Shown here: piece by piece, positions 8,679 to 17,182 of the stretch | How positions within the stretch are numbered: position 1 is the first letter of the stretch | Layout: every line of letters starts with the position of its first letter | Source of the DNA: Clostridia bacterium | GTDB lineage: Bacteria > Bacillota > Clostridia > Oscillospirales > SIG627 | Reading direction: 5' to 3' | NCBI GenBank assembly: GCA_017453605.1 | Contig: JAFTEP010000149.1 | Span: forward strand, 1 to 55,615 | DNA: 55,615 bases | Made by a program: the position numbers and the translations under genes | Notes under the pieces: generated by a model | What the model was told of the DNA's origin: nothing | Database searches by the model: none | The model's input: only the letters and a program-made list of their open reading frames with translations

Positions 8679-9611
8679 TTACAGCGGCTTTTCGGCGACG
8701 AGGCGGCAGTAGCCGTGGATCTTTTCGACCGACAGGACGATCAGCCAGCCCGCGATGCCGTTCATCGTGGCGTCGTCGGAAATAAAGGCGCGCATGGTTT
8801 TCACGAGCGCGGGATGACGAAAATACTTTCCCGCGATCCTCTCAAGTCTCTTCAGCGAGGGACGGATCGCGTCGGTCAGATCTTCAAACTCCGGCTCGTT
8901 GAATCCGGCTTCTCTCAGAAAGCTCCTCATATCGCCGATATATTGTCCGGAGCCCGTCACGCGCATCGAGGCGAGGACGACGTTTGAAACGAACTTTTCA
9001 AAATCCGTCATTTCTTCTCCCGGTCTCGGCTCGAAAAGATCGAAGATCACGAGCTTTCCTCCGGGCTTCAGAACTCTGAAGCACTCAGAGTAGACCTTCT
9101 TTTTGTCCGCGCTGTAGCAGACGGTCTCAACGCCGAAAACTATATCGAACGACCCCGGCTCGAAGCGCGACAGGTCGTGATAGTCGCCCTCAAAAAGCTT
9201 CACGTTTTCCCCGGCTTTCTTTTTCAAAAAGCCTCTGCCGGGTATGTCGAGCGCCGAGAACGAGACCTTCGGGAACTTTTCGCAGAGCCAGCCCGTGTTC
9301 GCGAGAGCGCCCGCACCGATCTCCAGCACGCGCTCCGTTTTTTCGCCGATCAGCGAGGCGATGAATTTCGCCTGCGCCAGAAGGTCCTCTTTGTGATAGG
9401 CGCCGTCCGCGGAGAGCCCCATGTGGATCTCTTTTCCTCCGTGGGCGTGGACGTGGCGGTAAAAGAACTCCGACGCGCGGTAGTACGACGCGACGTCGCT
9501 GTTCGCGGTCCCGTGAGAGACCAGCTCGTCGAGCGGGTAGTATTTGTTTATGATCTCAAGCCGCCGGGAGATCTCGGCGTTCGTTTCGTTCGAGCGATCA
9601 AATTCTGTCAT
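8679..9611 (-). CDS. SAM-dependent methyltransferase (Methyltransf_11/UbiE-like)
   Basis: A 310-residue class I methyltransferase. Motif I is VLEIGAGALANTG (about residues 94-106), SALDIPG is the acidic strand-2 end, FDIVFGVETVCY is motif IV, and LKPGGKLVIFDLFEP is the post-motif strand. The N-terminal ~90 residues (DELVSHGTANSDVASYYRAS) and the C-terminal helical part are larger than in the minimal fold and probably set the substrate. The motifs recall lipid or natural-product C/O-methyltransferases, but the acceptor is unknown. The ribosome-binding site is GGGGA. Confidence 0.82.
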   Translation of the reverse strand: MTEFDRSNETNAEISRRLEIINKYYPLDELVSHGTANSDVASYYRASEFFYRHVHAHGGKEIHMGLSADGAYHKEDLLAQAKFIASLIGEKTERVLEIGAGALANTGWLCEKFPKVSFSALDIPGRGFLKKKAGENVKLFEGDYHDLSRFEPGSFDIVFGVETVCYSADKKKVYSECFRVLKPGGKLVIFDLFEPRPGEEMTDFEKFVSNVVLASMRVTGSGQYIGDMRSFLREAGFNEPEFEDLTDAIRPSLKRLERIAGKYFRHPALVKTMRAFISDDATMNGIAGWLIVLSVEKIHGYCRLVAEKPL

Positions 9612-9633
9612 TATTCTTCCCCGAAAGCTTTTT

Positions 9634-9972
9634 TCAGCCTCTTCTTTCTTCTCTGAGCGGTCTGTCCCACTTTATGACAGCATTGTGCGCCGCGCAGATC
9701 CCGTCGAGAGCCCCGGCGAGATTTTCGATGAACGCCGCTTCTTTTTTCTTCGATCTTCTGCCCTTCGCGCTGAAAAGTTCTTTTTCAAGATACGCGTCGT
9801 AGGAGACCGCGAAATCCTCGTCGTTTTCGTGCGCGAAAAACGTGACCGCGGCTTTATAGGTGATCGACCCCGCCTCGGAATCGCTTATCAGCATGACGAG
9901 CGCTCCCCTGCGCTTCACGCCCGAAAACTCCGCATCCGCTTCAAAATGGCGCTCATATACGTTTGTGACCAT
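9634..9972 (-). CDS. Hypothetical protein
   Basis: A 112-residue soluble protein with no family recognised by eye. It starts MVTNVYERHFEADAEFSG, has alternating beta-like strands (ALVMLISDSEAGSITYKAAVTFFA) and a basic patch GRRSKKKEAAF before a helical end. The ATG at 9972 is preferred over a longer upstream frame because it follows GAGAGG at good spacing. It lies between the methyltransferase and a GNAT gene in the same directional run, so it is probably co-transcribed. Confidence 0.55.
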   Translation of the reverse strand: MVTNVYERHFEADAEFSGVKRRGALVMLISDSEAGSITYKAAVTFFAHENDEDFAVSYDAYLEKELFSAKGRRSKKKEAAFIENLAGALDGICAAHNAVIKWDRPLREERRG

Positions 9973-10013
9973 GACTTTCCTCTCCGTTTTGTCAAGCTTT
10001 CCGCGGTCCCGCT

Positions 10014-10565
10014 TCACCGATTCAGTTTTTTCATCATCCAGTGAGAGTCGGCGTAGGTGCCGTCTTTATATTTCATATTATCGGGAAGCGTCCCGTAAAT
10101 TTTGAACCCGAGTTTTTCATACAGAGCGATCGCGCGTTCGTTCCCGGCGACGACCTCAAGCTCAGCCTGCTCGTAACCGGTCTGCGCCGCGACGCCGAGA
10201 ACTGCTTCGAGCATGATCTTTCCTATCCCTCTGCCGCAGAATTCCTCATATAAAGCGATCCCGACCCGGCCTCTGTGTCTGTATCTTAGTCTTTCGGAAC
10301 CTCTGAGAGAACAGTTTCCTATATGTCTGCCGCCCGCGTACGCCACCAGCATAAGATCTCTTTCGGAGTCGTTCAGCTTTTGTATATACTCTTTTTCCTG
10401 CTCCTCGGTCAGCGTGATCTCTTCCGGCTCGCTGACAAGATACGGCGTCTGTGACGCGGTCTCACGGAGATATTTCAGCAGGTCCGCCGCGTCGTCCGCT
10501 TCGGCGTTTCTGAGAACGAACTCTTCCCCGTTCTTGTCTTTAAAACTCTTTGGCGCAAATTTCAT
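10014..10565 (-). CDS. GNAT family N-acetyltransferase
   Basis: A 183-residue acetyltransferase. The region VGIALYEEFCGRGIGKIML contains the acetyl-CoA loop GRGIG, followed by AELEVVAGNERAIALYEKLGF, the classic GNAT ending of RimI/SpeG-like proteins. The ATG at 10565 (MKFAPKSF) has a GGAG site and was chosen over an upstream in-frame start with none. The N-terminal half (FVLRNAEADDAADLL) is the usual first strand and helix. The substrate is unknown. Confidence 0.85.
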   Translation of the reverse strand: MKFAPKSFKDKNGEEFVLRNAEADDAADLLKYLRETASQTPYLVSEPEEITLTEEQEKEYIQKLNDSERDLMLVAYAGGRHIGNCSLRGSERLRYRHRGRVGIALYEEFCGRGIGKIMLEAVLGVAAQTGYEQAELEVVAGNERAIALYEKLGFKIYGTLPDNMKYKDGTYADSHWMMKKLNR

Positions 10566-10617
10566 ATACGTTCTCCTGTAGGTGATCGGGCGGTACATTT
10601 GTTATATTTGATAAAAA

Positions 10618-10932
10618 TCAACATCTTGGTGGGCAAAAGTCTATTTTCCATTCATCAAAACTGATCCCGCCTATTTGTAATATAACGATCTCAGCCCATC
10701 TGTCTTTGATGGATTTACCGTCAAATATCGGTGCCTCAAAGAGTTCTTTTGCGGTTTTGCACTCCCAACCGTTTTCAACGTCACAATAACCCGCCCAATA
10801 CGGAGAGTCGTATTGAGGCAAGTATCCGATAAAATGCTCAACTTCATTCGGATCGGTTTTGAAATAGAAAGAGGTTTCATCAATATTGTGATGTTTATTG
10901 TCAAACAAGTTAAAAAGTGTTTCGTAATCCAT
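10618..10932 (-). CDS. Hypothetical protein in AT-richer segment
   Basis: A 104-residue acidic, aromatic-rich protein with no family recognised. It contains FIGYLPQYDSPYWAGYCD and ends DEWKIDFCPPRC. A good GGAG ribosome-binding site lies inside the remnant of the rRNA methyltransferase end just upstream. Its codon use is more AT-rich than neighbouring genes, like the DUF1016 fragment next to it, which suggests both arrived together. It could be a small accessory or antitoxin-like gene, but nothing in the sequence shows this. Confidence 0.55.
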   Translation of the reverse strand: MDYETLFNLFDNKHHNIDETSFYFKTDPNEVEHFIGYLPQYDSPYWAGYCDVENGWECKTAKELFEAPIFDGKSIKDRWAEIVILQIGGISFDEWKIDFCPPRC

Positions 10933-10937
10933 AACGA

Positions 10938-11089
10938 TTATATCTCCTTCTTTCCGAACTCTTCATCCGTCCATGTAAACGCCAGATGATCGTCGATATT
11001 TTTCCGACTTAAAAGGACAACGGTCTCGACGTTTCCCGTGCGGGGAAACATATCGAACAGCAGCGCCGTTTTCGTGACAAATCCGCTCG
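10938..11089 (-). pseudogene. Duplicated 3' end of an RlmD-type methyltransferase gene
   Basis: Read on the minus strand this segment encodes GFVTKTALLFDMFPRTGNVE, then TVVLLSRKNIDDHLAFTWTD and a short tail ending GKKEI and TAA. The first part is nearly identical to the C terminus of the intact methyltransferase gene 0.7 kb away. It has no start or upstream domain, so it is a remnant. Its last about 25 residues are not in the intact copy and look like the C-terminal tail of some clostridial RumA proteins, so it may preserve an older end of the gene. Confidence 0.75.
11008..11086. repeat. Direct repeat copy A (rlmD 3' end)
   Basis: This stretch matches 11721-11802 with roughly ten differences and one short gap; the block from ACGTTTCCCGTGCGGGG to GACAAATCCGC is almost unchanged. 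The two copies flank the DUF1016 fragment in direct orientation, as expected for a duplication made during insertion or recombination. Confidence 0.8.
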
Positions 11090-11680
11090 GATGCAATTAT
11101 CGAGAGCGTTTCTGCTCAAACCCTCTTCAACAGTGCGCTTTATATAGAATAAAGCTTCTTCGACGGTTTTACACTTTGTGATAATTAAAATATGATGTCC
11201 CCAAGGAACATAACCAAAAGCATACGGAAAAGAAATTTCTCCAACAACTTGTTGGACTTTTTCTTTGTTTATCTCCATTCCAATTTGACGTAATCTGGAA
11301 GCATCAATCAATGATTTTTCTCCAACAATTTGTTGGATTTTTTTATCATCCAACAAATCATTATAAAACTGATACCATTTTTTCATATACCATAGATTAG
11401 AAGTACTGAACCCTTTTACTTCCGGAAATTCCGCCTGAAGATCGAGGCTTACCTGCTCAACGACACCTTTCCCCCATTTTTCCTCGGCGCGTTTTGTTAC
11501 AAGATCACGCCCGAGCTGCCAGTTAAAGAGAAGCTGTTCGGAGTTCACTTTAACGGCGGCTTTTATCTGAGCGCTGCGAAAACGCAGTTTGATTTCGTTT
11601 ATCCACTGAGCGTATTCTTTGTCGAGTGCAACGTCGTGTGAACTCACTGCTCTCGGTTTTCCGTTCAACAAATCTCCCAT
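11009..11680 (-). pseudogene. Truncated DUF1016 (YhcG-type) gene, N-terminal domain only
   Basis: The first about 195 residues are a clear DUF1016 N-terminal domain: QLLFNWQLGRDLV, then FSTSNLWYMKKWYQFY, then FPYAFGYVPWGHHILIITK and EEALFYIKRTVEEGLSRNAL. Full-length family members continue into a PD-(D/E)XK nuclease domain. Here the frame passes after DNCIRA into the duplicated rlmD sequence read out of frame (SRKRRCCSICFPARETSRP) and stops, so the nuclease domain is lost. Inside are two similar segments (KIQQIVGEKS and KVQQVVGEIS). It keeps a GAGGA ribosome-binding site. The region is AT-richer than its surroundings, which fits horizontal transfer. Confidence 0.8.
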
Positions 11681-11707
11681 ATAAACCGATCCTCACTATG
11701 TGAATAA

Positions 11708-13054
11708 TTATTCTTTGTTTCTTAACAGCACAGCCGCCGTCTCCACGTTTCCCGTGCGGGGGAACATATCAAACAGCAGCGCCGTTTTCGTGACAAATCC
11801 GCGCTCCGCGAAGTGGGCGAGGTCTCTTGAGAGGGTCGCGGGATTGCATGAAACGTAGGCGAGGCGGTCGACGGAGGTTTTTGCGATCAGGTCGATGAAC
11901 TCATTCGTCGTGCCCTTGCGGGGCGGGTCGATGACGGCGGCGGTCGGCGAAAAATCGAGATCTTCAATCGCTTCTTTCGCGTCGGCGCAGATAAAGCGCG
12001 CATTTGTTATGCCGTTTGCGGCGGCGTTGCGGCGCGCGTTCTCAACGGCGTCCGGGACGACCTCTATCCCCACGACTTCCCTCACGCTGTCCGCCATAGT
12101 GAGACCTATAGTCCCCGTGCCGCAGTAGAAATCGGCGAGCACGTCGTCCGGGCGCAGGGCGAGAAGGTCTTTTGCGGCGGCGTAGAGTTCTTCGGCGCAG
12201 GCGCGGTTTACCTGATAAAAGCTCAGCGGCGATATCTCGAATTTCAGTTTTAAAAGCGTGTCCGTCAGCACCGCTTCTCCCGCGAGAAGGACGCATTTTT
12301 CGCCGAGGATCACGTTGTCGGGTCTCGGCTGAACGTTCAAAAACACGCTTTTTGCGCCGAACGAGAGAGCGAAAGAAACAAACTTTTCTTTCGGGAAGCC
12401 CTCTTCGCGTCTCAGGACCGCGCAGATCATCGTTTCTCCCCGGGCGTTTGTCCTGAGATACAAGTGCCTCGCCGTGCCGTTCGACGTCGTTTCGTCGTAG
12501 GGCTGAACGCCGTTTTCGTTGAGGAATTTTTCAAAGCCGTGCGCGATATCCGAAAAGAGGGGCGGCATGAGAGAGCAGACTCCGAACGGAACCGAGCGGT
12601 GCGAATTTTCGGCGTAGAAGCCGCAGAACGCCTCGCCCGTGCGCGATCTCGCGACGGGGATCAGCGCCTTGTTCCTGTAGCCCTCCGTCAGTGTCTTCTC
12701 CGGGAGCGGAACGACGAGCGAAGGATCGAGGGACGCCTTTCTGAACTCCGAGCGCACGTATTCCGTCTTGATCCTCGCCTCTTCGGCGTAGTCGAGGCTC
12801 GCGAAGGCGCAGCCTCCGCAGGCGGGATAAGCCCCGCATTTCGCCTCGCGTCGTGACGGGGACTTTTTCTTTATCTCTTTCCACTTCCCGACGCAGTACG
12901 CGGCGGCGGATTTTATCACCGTTATCTCTCCGAAGTCGCCCGGAAGCGCGTTCTTGACAAAGCACACCTTGCCGTCGATCCGGCAGACCCCGCAGCCGAG
13001 CATATTGACGTCGTCTATCGTCACGTCGAACACGCTGTTTTTTTCGGGAAACAT
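11708..13054 (-). CDS. rlmD: 23S rRNA (uracil-C5)-methyltransferase, RlmD/RumA type
   Basis: A 448-residue SAM-dependent RNA methyltransferase expected to make 5-methyluridine in 23S rRNA. It has an N-terminal TRAM-like domain (VFDVTIDDVNMLGCGVCRIDG), a 4Fe-4S cysteine set (CGAYPACGGCAF), the SAM motif DFYCGTGTIGL, DPPRKGT, and the catalytic cysteine in VSCNPATLSRD. The start at 13054 follows GGAGG and lies 1 bp after the glycosyltransferase stop, so the pair is probably coupled. Clostridia often carry two homologues with different uridine targets, so the exact target is uncertain. Its 3' end is duplicated 0.7 kb downstream. Confidence 0.88.
   Translation of the reverse strand: MFPEKNSVFDVTIDDVNMLGCGVCRIDGKVCFVKNALPGDFGEITVIKSAAAYCVGKWKEIKKKSPSRREAKCGAYPACGGCAFASLDYAEEARIKTEYVRSEFRKASLDPSLVVPLPEKTLTEGYRNKALIPVARSRTGEAFCGFYAENSHRSVPFGVCSLMPPLFSDIAHGFEKFLNENGVQPYDETTSNGTARHLYLRTNARGETMICAVLRREEGFPKEKFVSFALSFGAKSVFLNVQPRPDNVILGEKCVLLAGEAVLTDTLLKLKFEISPLSFYQVNRACAEELYAAAKDLLALRPDDVLADFYCGTGTIGLTMADSVREVVGIEVVPDAVENARRNAAANGITNARFICADAKEAIEDLDFSPTAAVIDPPRKGTTNEFIDLIAKTSVDRLAYVSCNPATLSRDLAHFAERGFVTKTALLFDMFPRTGNVETAAVLLRNKE
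11721..11802. repeat. Direct repeat copy B (rlmD 3' end)
   Basis: This is the in-gene copy of the direct repeat found at 11008-11086; it encodes the final ~27 residues of the intact methyltransferase. Similarity ends at the GAGACC/GAGACGG point on one side and near the CGCGGATTTG sequence on the other, which marks the recombination joints. Confidence 0.8.
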
Positions 13055-13055
13055 T

Positions 13056-14081
13056 TCAGTCCTCCGTATAGACCCAGCGGCGCTGGATCGCGAAGCTGAC
13101 AAAGAACAAAGTCACGTCGACCAGGATCTTCCAGACCGTGTCGTGAAGCGGCAGGAGCGACAGGAGCGACACGAGGAAGGCGCTCGTGAACATCTGCGCG
13201 ACGAATAAAAGCGCGTACTTGAAGAGCTGTTTTTTGGTATCGCCCTTTTTATTGAAGCTCCATTTTTTGTTCAGCGTGAAATTCATCACTCCCGACACGA
13301 GCCTCGCGCAGACCGTCGCCGCAACGATGCGGTGCGGGTAAGCGCCGAGCAGGGAGTCGATGAGAGTGAAAAGCCCCAGATCCGCGACCGAACAGATCAT
13401 AGAGGACGCAGCGAACCTCAGCGGCTTTTTGTAGATCCTCAGGCTGTCCCTGACCGGGCGGAAGTGAGAGGTCGTGTTCCCCTTGTCGTAGACCGTCCCG
13501 ATCCGCACGCACTCGAACGGGATCTTTTTGTCCGCAAGATCGGTGAGAAAATTCATTTCGTATTCGTATCTGTCGCCCTCGGACAGCAAAGCGGCTTCAA
13601 AAAGATCCGCGGGGATGCCTCTGAGGCCCGTCTGCGTGTCCGAGCAGCCGCGCCCGGTGAGAAGACGGAAGAACGCCGACGTCAGAAAATTCCCGAACTT
13701 CGATCTTGCCGGAACGCCCCTGCCGCGAAGGTCTCTCGTTCCGAGAACGAGCTTTCCCGGAGCGACAAGCTCCGCGACCTTCAGCACGTCCTCTGTGCGG
13801 TGCTGACCGTCCGCGTCGACGGTGACGATCCCGCCGCAATCGGGCATTTTGTCTCTGACGAACGCGATCCCGGTCTTGATCGCGGCGCCTTTCCCGCGGT
13901 TTTTTTCGTGATGAAGCACGGTGCAGCCGTTTCTTTCGGCTTCACAAAAGATCTCCGCCCGGTCCGCGTCGCTCCCGTCGTCCACGACGACGATCTTTGC
14001 GTCGGTCGCTTCGTTCAGATCGGCGATCAGTTTATTCAGTTTTTCGTCCGGCTGATAGGCCGGGATCAGGATCACAAGCAT
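13056..14081 (-). CDS. Family 2 glycosyltransferase fused to GtrA-like membrane domain
   Basis: A 341-residue protein. The N-terminal half is a GT-A fold glycosyltransferase of the polyprenyl-phosphate mannose/glucose synthase type: ILIPAYQPDEKL, VVVDDGSD and the metal-binding VTVDADGQH. The C-terminal part (from about residue 225) is a GtrA-like four-helix membrane domain (LRFAASSMICSVADLGLF and FTLNKKWSF are typical). Such fusions transfer sugars to a lipid carrier for cell-surface glycosylation. The ATG at 14081 is chosen because the predicted start of transcription lies just 3' of an upstream GTG alternative; its ribosome-binding site is weak. Confidence 0.85.
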   Translation of the reverse strand: MLVILIPAYQPDEKLNKLIADLNEATDAKIVVVDDGSDADRAEIFCEAERNGCTVLHHEKNRGKGAAIKTGIAFVRDKMPDCGGIVTVDADGQHRTEDVLKVAELVAPGKLVLGTRDLRGRGVPARSKFGNFLTSAFFRLLTGRGCSDTQTGLRGIPADLFEAALLSEGDRYEYEMNFLTDLADKKIPFECVRIGTVYDKGNTTSHFRPVRDSLRIYKKPLRFAASSMICSVADLGLFTLIDSLLGAYPHRIVAATVCARLVSGVMNFTLNKKWSFNKKGDTKKQLFKYALLFVAQMFTSAFLVSLLSLLPLHDTVWKILVDVTLFFVSFAIQRRWVYTED

Positions 14082-14135
14082 TTTTTCCGGCGTCCCTTCG
14101 CCGCAAGTCGGTTTTGTGTATAACACTACAGTTTA

Positions 14136-14164
14136 ATTATACACTTTTTTCCTCTCCAAGTCAA
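14136..14164 (-). promoter_or_regulatory. Sigma-A promoter for the glycosyltransferase-rlmD unit
   Basis: On the minus strand TTGACT and TATAAT are separated by exactly 17 bp, a near-consensus housekeeping promoter. Initiation would fall about 7 bp downstream, around 14129, leaving a leader of about 48 nt before the ATG at 14081. Confidence 0.75.
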
Positions 14165-14245
14165 GACGCGACATGATCTTATGCCGAAAACCTGCCTGGC
14201 GGGAGCGGCGGTAACAAAATGTTTACAAATTATTTATGCCCCCCC

Positions 14246-14274
14246 CTTGACTTGCCCGTTTTCATTTACTAAAA
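14246..14274 (+). promoter_or_regulatory. Sigma-A promoter for the acyltransferase gene
   Basis: TTGACT and TAAAAT with a 17 bp spacer on the plus strand, 62 bp ahead of the GTG start. Together with the minus-strand promoter about 80 bp away it forms a divergent pair. Confidence 0.65.
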
Positions 14275-14335
14275 TCTATTTATGGGCAAAATTTACAAAT
14301 TTTTACCCGAAAGAGATAAAACGGAGGGCTGAGCG

Positions 14336-15523
14336 GTGAAAAAACAGCGGAGCGCGTCGCTCGATATAGTCAGGATCATCGCGTTTCTTTTGGTCGTCAG
14401 CGTCCATTCGATGCTCAACGGCGGCTTTTACTACCAGCAGATACTCGAGCCGAAAATGATAATCATGACCTCCCTCAGAGCGATCTTCATGTGCTGCGTG
14501 CCGCTGTTCATGGTGATCTCGGGCTATCTGTCGCTGAACAAAAAGGTCGAAAAGAAGTTCTATTACCGCATAATAAGGGTCGTCTTCGTCTATTTCTTCT
14601 CCAGCCTTTTCTGCGAGCTTTTCAGGGTGTTTTTCCAGAACAACTCCTTTGATTTCGGCCAATTCCTCCTCGACGTCCTCGCGTTCAAAGCCGCTCCGTA
14701 TTCGTGGTATATCCACATGTATCTCGGGCTCTTCTTGCTCTTCCCGTTCTTCAACGCCTGCTGGAAGGGACTTGAGGACGGGCCGAATGACCAGAGCGAG
14801 CCAGAACCGAAAAAGAACGGCTGGGACGCGGCGAAGAAAAAAAGAGCCGTTCTCGTGTTCTCGCTCCTCGCGCTCACGGCTCTCCCCTCGCTCGTCAACA
14901 CCTACGATCTTGTCACCGAGGGCTGGTGGGACGTTCCCGCCTCCTCGTCCGACTACACTCAGCTCATCCCGCAGTGGTGGGTCGCGATCTATCCGATCAG
15001 CTATTATTTCATCGGCGCGTGGTTCAGGACCTATCCTCCGAAGATGCGGCCGATCCAGTACGCCCTGCTGACAATAAACTTTTCTCTCCTCTTCGGCTTC
15101 TACGACTACTACCGCAGCCGCGGCGCGAACTTCGTCTGGGCGGCGTTCAACGAGCATTACAGCTTCCAGAGCGTGATCCTGACCTGGGTCATCTTCGCGT
15201 TCTGGCTCTCCCTCCCCTGCGACCGGCTCCCGAAACCGATCCGCTCTGTCCTCGGCTTCGTCTCCGACCTGACTCTCGGCGCTTATCTGACCTCGTGGAT
15301 CTTCGATCAGGTCGTCTACAAGAAGCTCGAACAGCGATTCCCGTACCCTGATATTCCCGCGAGATTCGTGTATTATCCCCTCTGCATAGCCGTATCGGCT
15401 CTCGGGGCTCTCGCGGCCTCCGCCGTTATCTGGGTCCTCTGGAAGGGCGCGGAGGCCGGAACGGGCGCGCTGATAAGGCTGATAAAGAAAAAGTTACCGC
15501 AAAAAAAGAACGCGGAGGAATGA
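14336..15523 (+). CDS. Acyltransferase family 3 membrane protein
   Basis: A 395-residue polytopic protein of the Acyl_transf_3 family, which O-acylates cell-surface sugars using acyl-CoA at the membrane. It opens with SASLDIVRIIAFLLVVSVHS: the R and H in this first helix are the family's signature residues. About ten hydrophobic helices follow (for example AIFMCCVPLFMVISGYLSL and WYIHMYLGLFLLFPFFNA). A charged loop rich in Lys and Glu sits near residues 150-175. It begins with GTG behind a GGAGG site and is transcribed away from the glycosyltransferase, so both may act on surface polysaccharides. Confidence 0.85.
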   Translation: MKKQRSASLDIVRIIAFLLVVSVHSMLNGGFYYQQILEPKMIIMTSLRAIFMCCVPLFMVISGYLSLNKKVEKKFYYRIIRVVFVYFFSSLFCELFRVFFQNNSFDFGQFLLDVLAFKAAPYSWYIHMYLGLFLLFPFFNACWKGLEDGPNDQSEPEPKKNGWDAAKKKRAVLVFSLLALTALPSLVNTYDLVTEGWWDVPASSSDYTQLIPQWWVAIYPISYYFIGAWFRTYPPKMRPIQYALLTINFSLLFGFYDYYRSRGANFVWAAFNEHYSFQSVILTWVIFAFWLSLPCDRLPKPIRSVLGFVSDLTLGAYLTSWIFDQVVYKKLEQRFPYPDIPARFVYYPLCIAVSALGALAASAVIWVLWKGAEAGTGALIRLIKKKLPQKKNAEE

Positions 15524-15544
15524 TTCCCCGCATATAACGGATCG

Positions 15545-15581
15545 CGCCGGCTCATTTTCCGTGAGCCGGCGTCGGTTTTTT
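15545..15581 (+). terminator. Rho-independent terminator after the acyltransferase
   Basis: A 10 bp perfect stem (GCCGGCTCA with TGAGCCGGC) and a 7-base loop, followed by GTCGG and a run of six T. It lies between the convergent acyltransferase and ohrR genes. Confidence 0.85.
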
Positions 15582-15582
15582 C

Positions 15583-16017
15583 TCAGCCGTTTTCTTCGGC
15601 GAGCAGTTTATACAGAAGTCTGTAGAGAGCCGCCGCATCGTCCTTTTCGAGCCTGAAGCAGCCGGCGACCTTCGCGGGAACGCTTTTCGCCTTTTCTTTG
15701 AGCTTTTCGCCGTCATTCGTGATCTCGACCATCAGCACCCTTTCGTCCTCTGCGCACCTCTCGCGGTGGACGTAGCCCTTGGTTTCGAGGCTTTTCAGAA
15801 CGGGAGTGAGAGTGCCGCTGTCAAGATATAGGCGCTTTCCGAGCTCCTTGACGCTGATCTTCTTCTCCGCCCAGAAGACCATCATCGCGATGTACTGGGT
15901 GTAGGTCAGACCGAGGGCGTCCAGGAATGGGCGGTAGCGCTTTATGACCTCGCGAGAGGCGGCGTAAAGCGGGAAACAGAGCTGATTTTCAAGCCTGAGA
16001 GAAGCGTATTCGTCCAT
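15583..16017 (-). CDS. ohrR: MarR-family organic peroxide sensor, OhrR type
   Basis: A 144-residue winged-helix repressor. ENQLCFPLYAASREV places the reactive Cys at position 14, matching the peroxide-sensing Cys15 of Bacillus OhrR, and LDSGTLTPVLKSLETKGYV with the wing RERCAEDERV is the DNA-binding unit. In the family, oxidation of this cysteine releases the repressor from promoters of ohr peroxidase genes. No ohr gene is nearby; it ends a three-gene unit with TSCPD and a CDF metal transporter. A second cysteine (C in RERC) sits in the wing. Confidence 0.85.
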   Translation of the reverse strand: MDEYASLRLENQLCFPLYAASREVIKRYRPFLDALGLTYTQYIAMMVFWAEKKISVKELGKRLYLDSGTLTPVLKSLETKGYVHRERCAEDERVLMVEITNDGEKLKEKAKSVPAKVAGCFRLEKDDAAALYRLLYKLLAEENG

Positions 16018-16048
16018 AAAAACGACCTTCTTTTTCGTGTTTAAAGCG

Positions 16049-17149
16049 TCAGTTTGAATAGTCCGAATCGAGGATCGCGAAGAACTCGAAGTCCGGATAA
16101 CGCTCTTTCATCGCGGCGATTATCTCGTCACGCACTTTTTTCTGATCCGCGTTGAAGTCCATCACGAGATCGAAGTTGACCGACTTCTTTTCTACGTCTG
16201 TGTTGAACGCGTGAAGCTCCAGCACTTCTTTTCTCTTCCCGACCTCTTCTTCGAGCGCTTTTCTGATCCCGTCGGAAACGGGATCGGCGGCACAGGAGGA
16301 ATAGATGCCCACGGTCATGATGATCCCGAAGGTCTTGAAGACATCCATGCTTATCGCGCGGGTGACAGGATGGATCTCGCGCGCCGTCATATCGGCGGGC
16401 AGCTCGACGTGGACGGTGCCGACGGTGTTTGTCGGTCCGTAGTTGTGGAGGGTCAGATCGTAGACCCCGAGCACCTGCGGGAAAGAGGCGATGCGCTCCT
16501 TGATGCGGTCGGTCAGTTCCTTGTCGGCCCTCGTGCCGATGATGCTGCTGGCGGTCTCCGAAAGGATCCCGATACCGGAGCGGATGATGAACAGCGAGAT
16601 GATCGCGCCGAAGACTCCCTCGAGGTCCCATGATAAAAAGACGCTGAGAGCCGCGGCGACGAGAGTGCCGGCGGAAAGGACGGCGTCAAAGAACGCGTCG
16701 GTGCCGGAAGCCGTCAGCGCGCCGGAATTGAGCGCCTTGCCGGTCTTCTTGAAATAGAAACAGACGAACAGTTTCGCGGCGACCGCGGCGAAAATGATGA
16801 TGACGCCGTAGAGCTTATATTCCGCTCTCTGCGGAGAAACGATGCTCTTAACGGATTCCGTCAGGGAGCTTATGCCGGCAAACAGAACGATGACGCCGAT
16901 TATCGCGGACGTGATGTACTCCACCCGCCCGTGTCCGAACGGATGCTCCTTGTCGGGCGCCCTGCCGGAGATCGCGGTGCCGATGATCGTGATGACGGAC
17001 GACAGCGCGTCGGAGAGGTTGTTGACGGCGTCCATCACGATAGCGATGGAGCCGGAAACGAGCCCGACAGCCGCCTTGAACGCCGCGAGGATCAGATTGA
17101 CTCCGATCCCGATGACGCTCGTGCGGATGATTTTTTTTGATCTGTCCAA
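16049..17149 (-). CDS. Cation diffusion facilitator (CDF) metal efflux transporter
   Basis: A 366-residue proton-coupled divalent-metal exporter. It has six TM helices, the helix-2 metal site DAVNNLSDALSS, the HPFGHGRVEY signature after helix 3, and a cytoplasmic C-terminal domain (LTLHNYGPTNTVGTVHVELP) typical of dimeric Zn/Mn/Fe transporters. The start is TTG behind an AAGG site. It sits between the TSCPD gene and ohrR in one transcript, which hints at a link between metal and peroxide stress. The metal is not certain. Confidence 0.88.
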   Translation of the reverse strand: MDRSKKIIRTSVIGIGVNLILAAFKAAVGLVSGSIAIVMDAVNNLSDALSSVITIIGTAISGRAPDKEHPFGHGRVEYITSAIIGVIVLFAGISSLTESVKSIVSPQRAEYKLYGVIIIFAAVAAKLFVCFYFKKTGKALNSGALTASGTDAFFDAVLSAGTLVAAALSVFLSWDLEGVFGAIISLFIIRSGIGILSETASSIIGTRADKELTDRIKERIASFPQVLGVYDLTLHNYGPTNTVGTVHVELPADMTAREIHPVTRAISMDVFKTFGIIMTVGIYSSCAADPVSDGIRKALEEEVGKRKEVLELHAFNTDVEKKSVNFDLVMDFNADQKKVRDEIIAAMKERYPDFEFFAILDSDYSN

Positions 17150-17182
17150 AAAATCGCCTTCTGTCGAAAAATTGCCGGAGGT

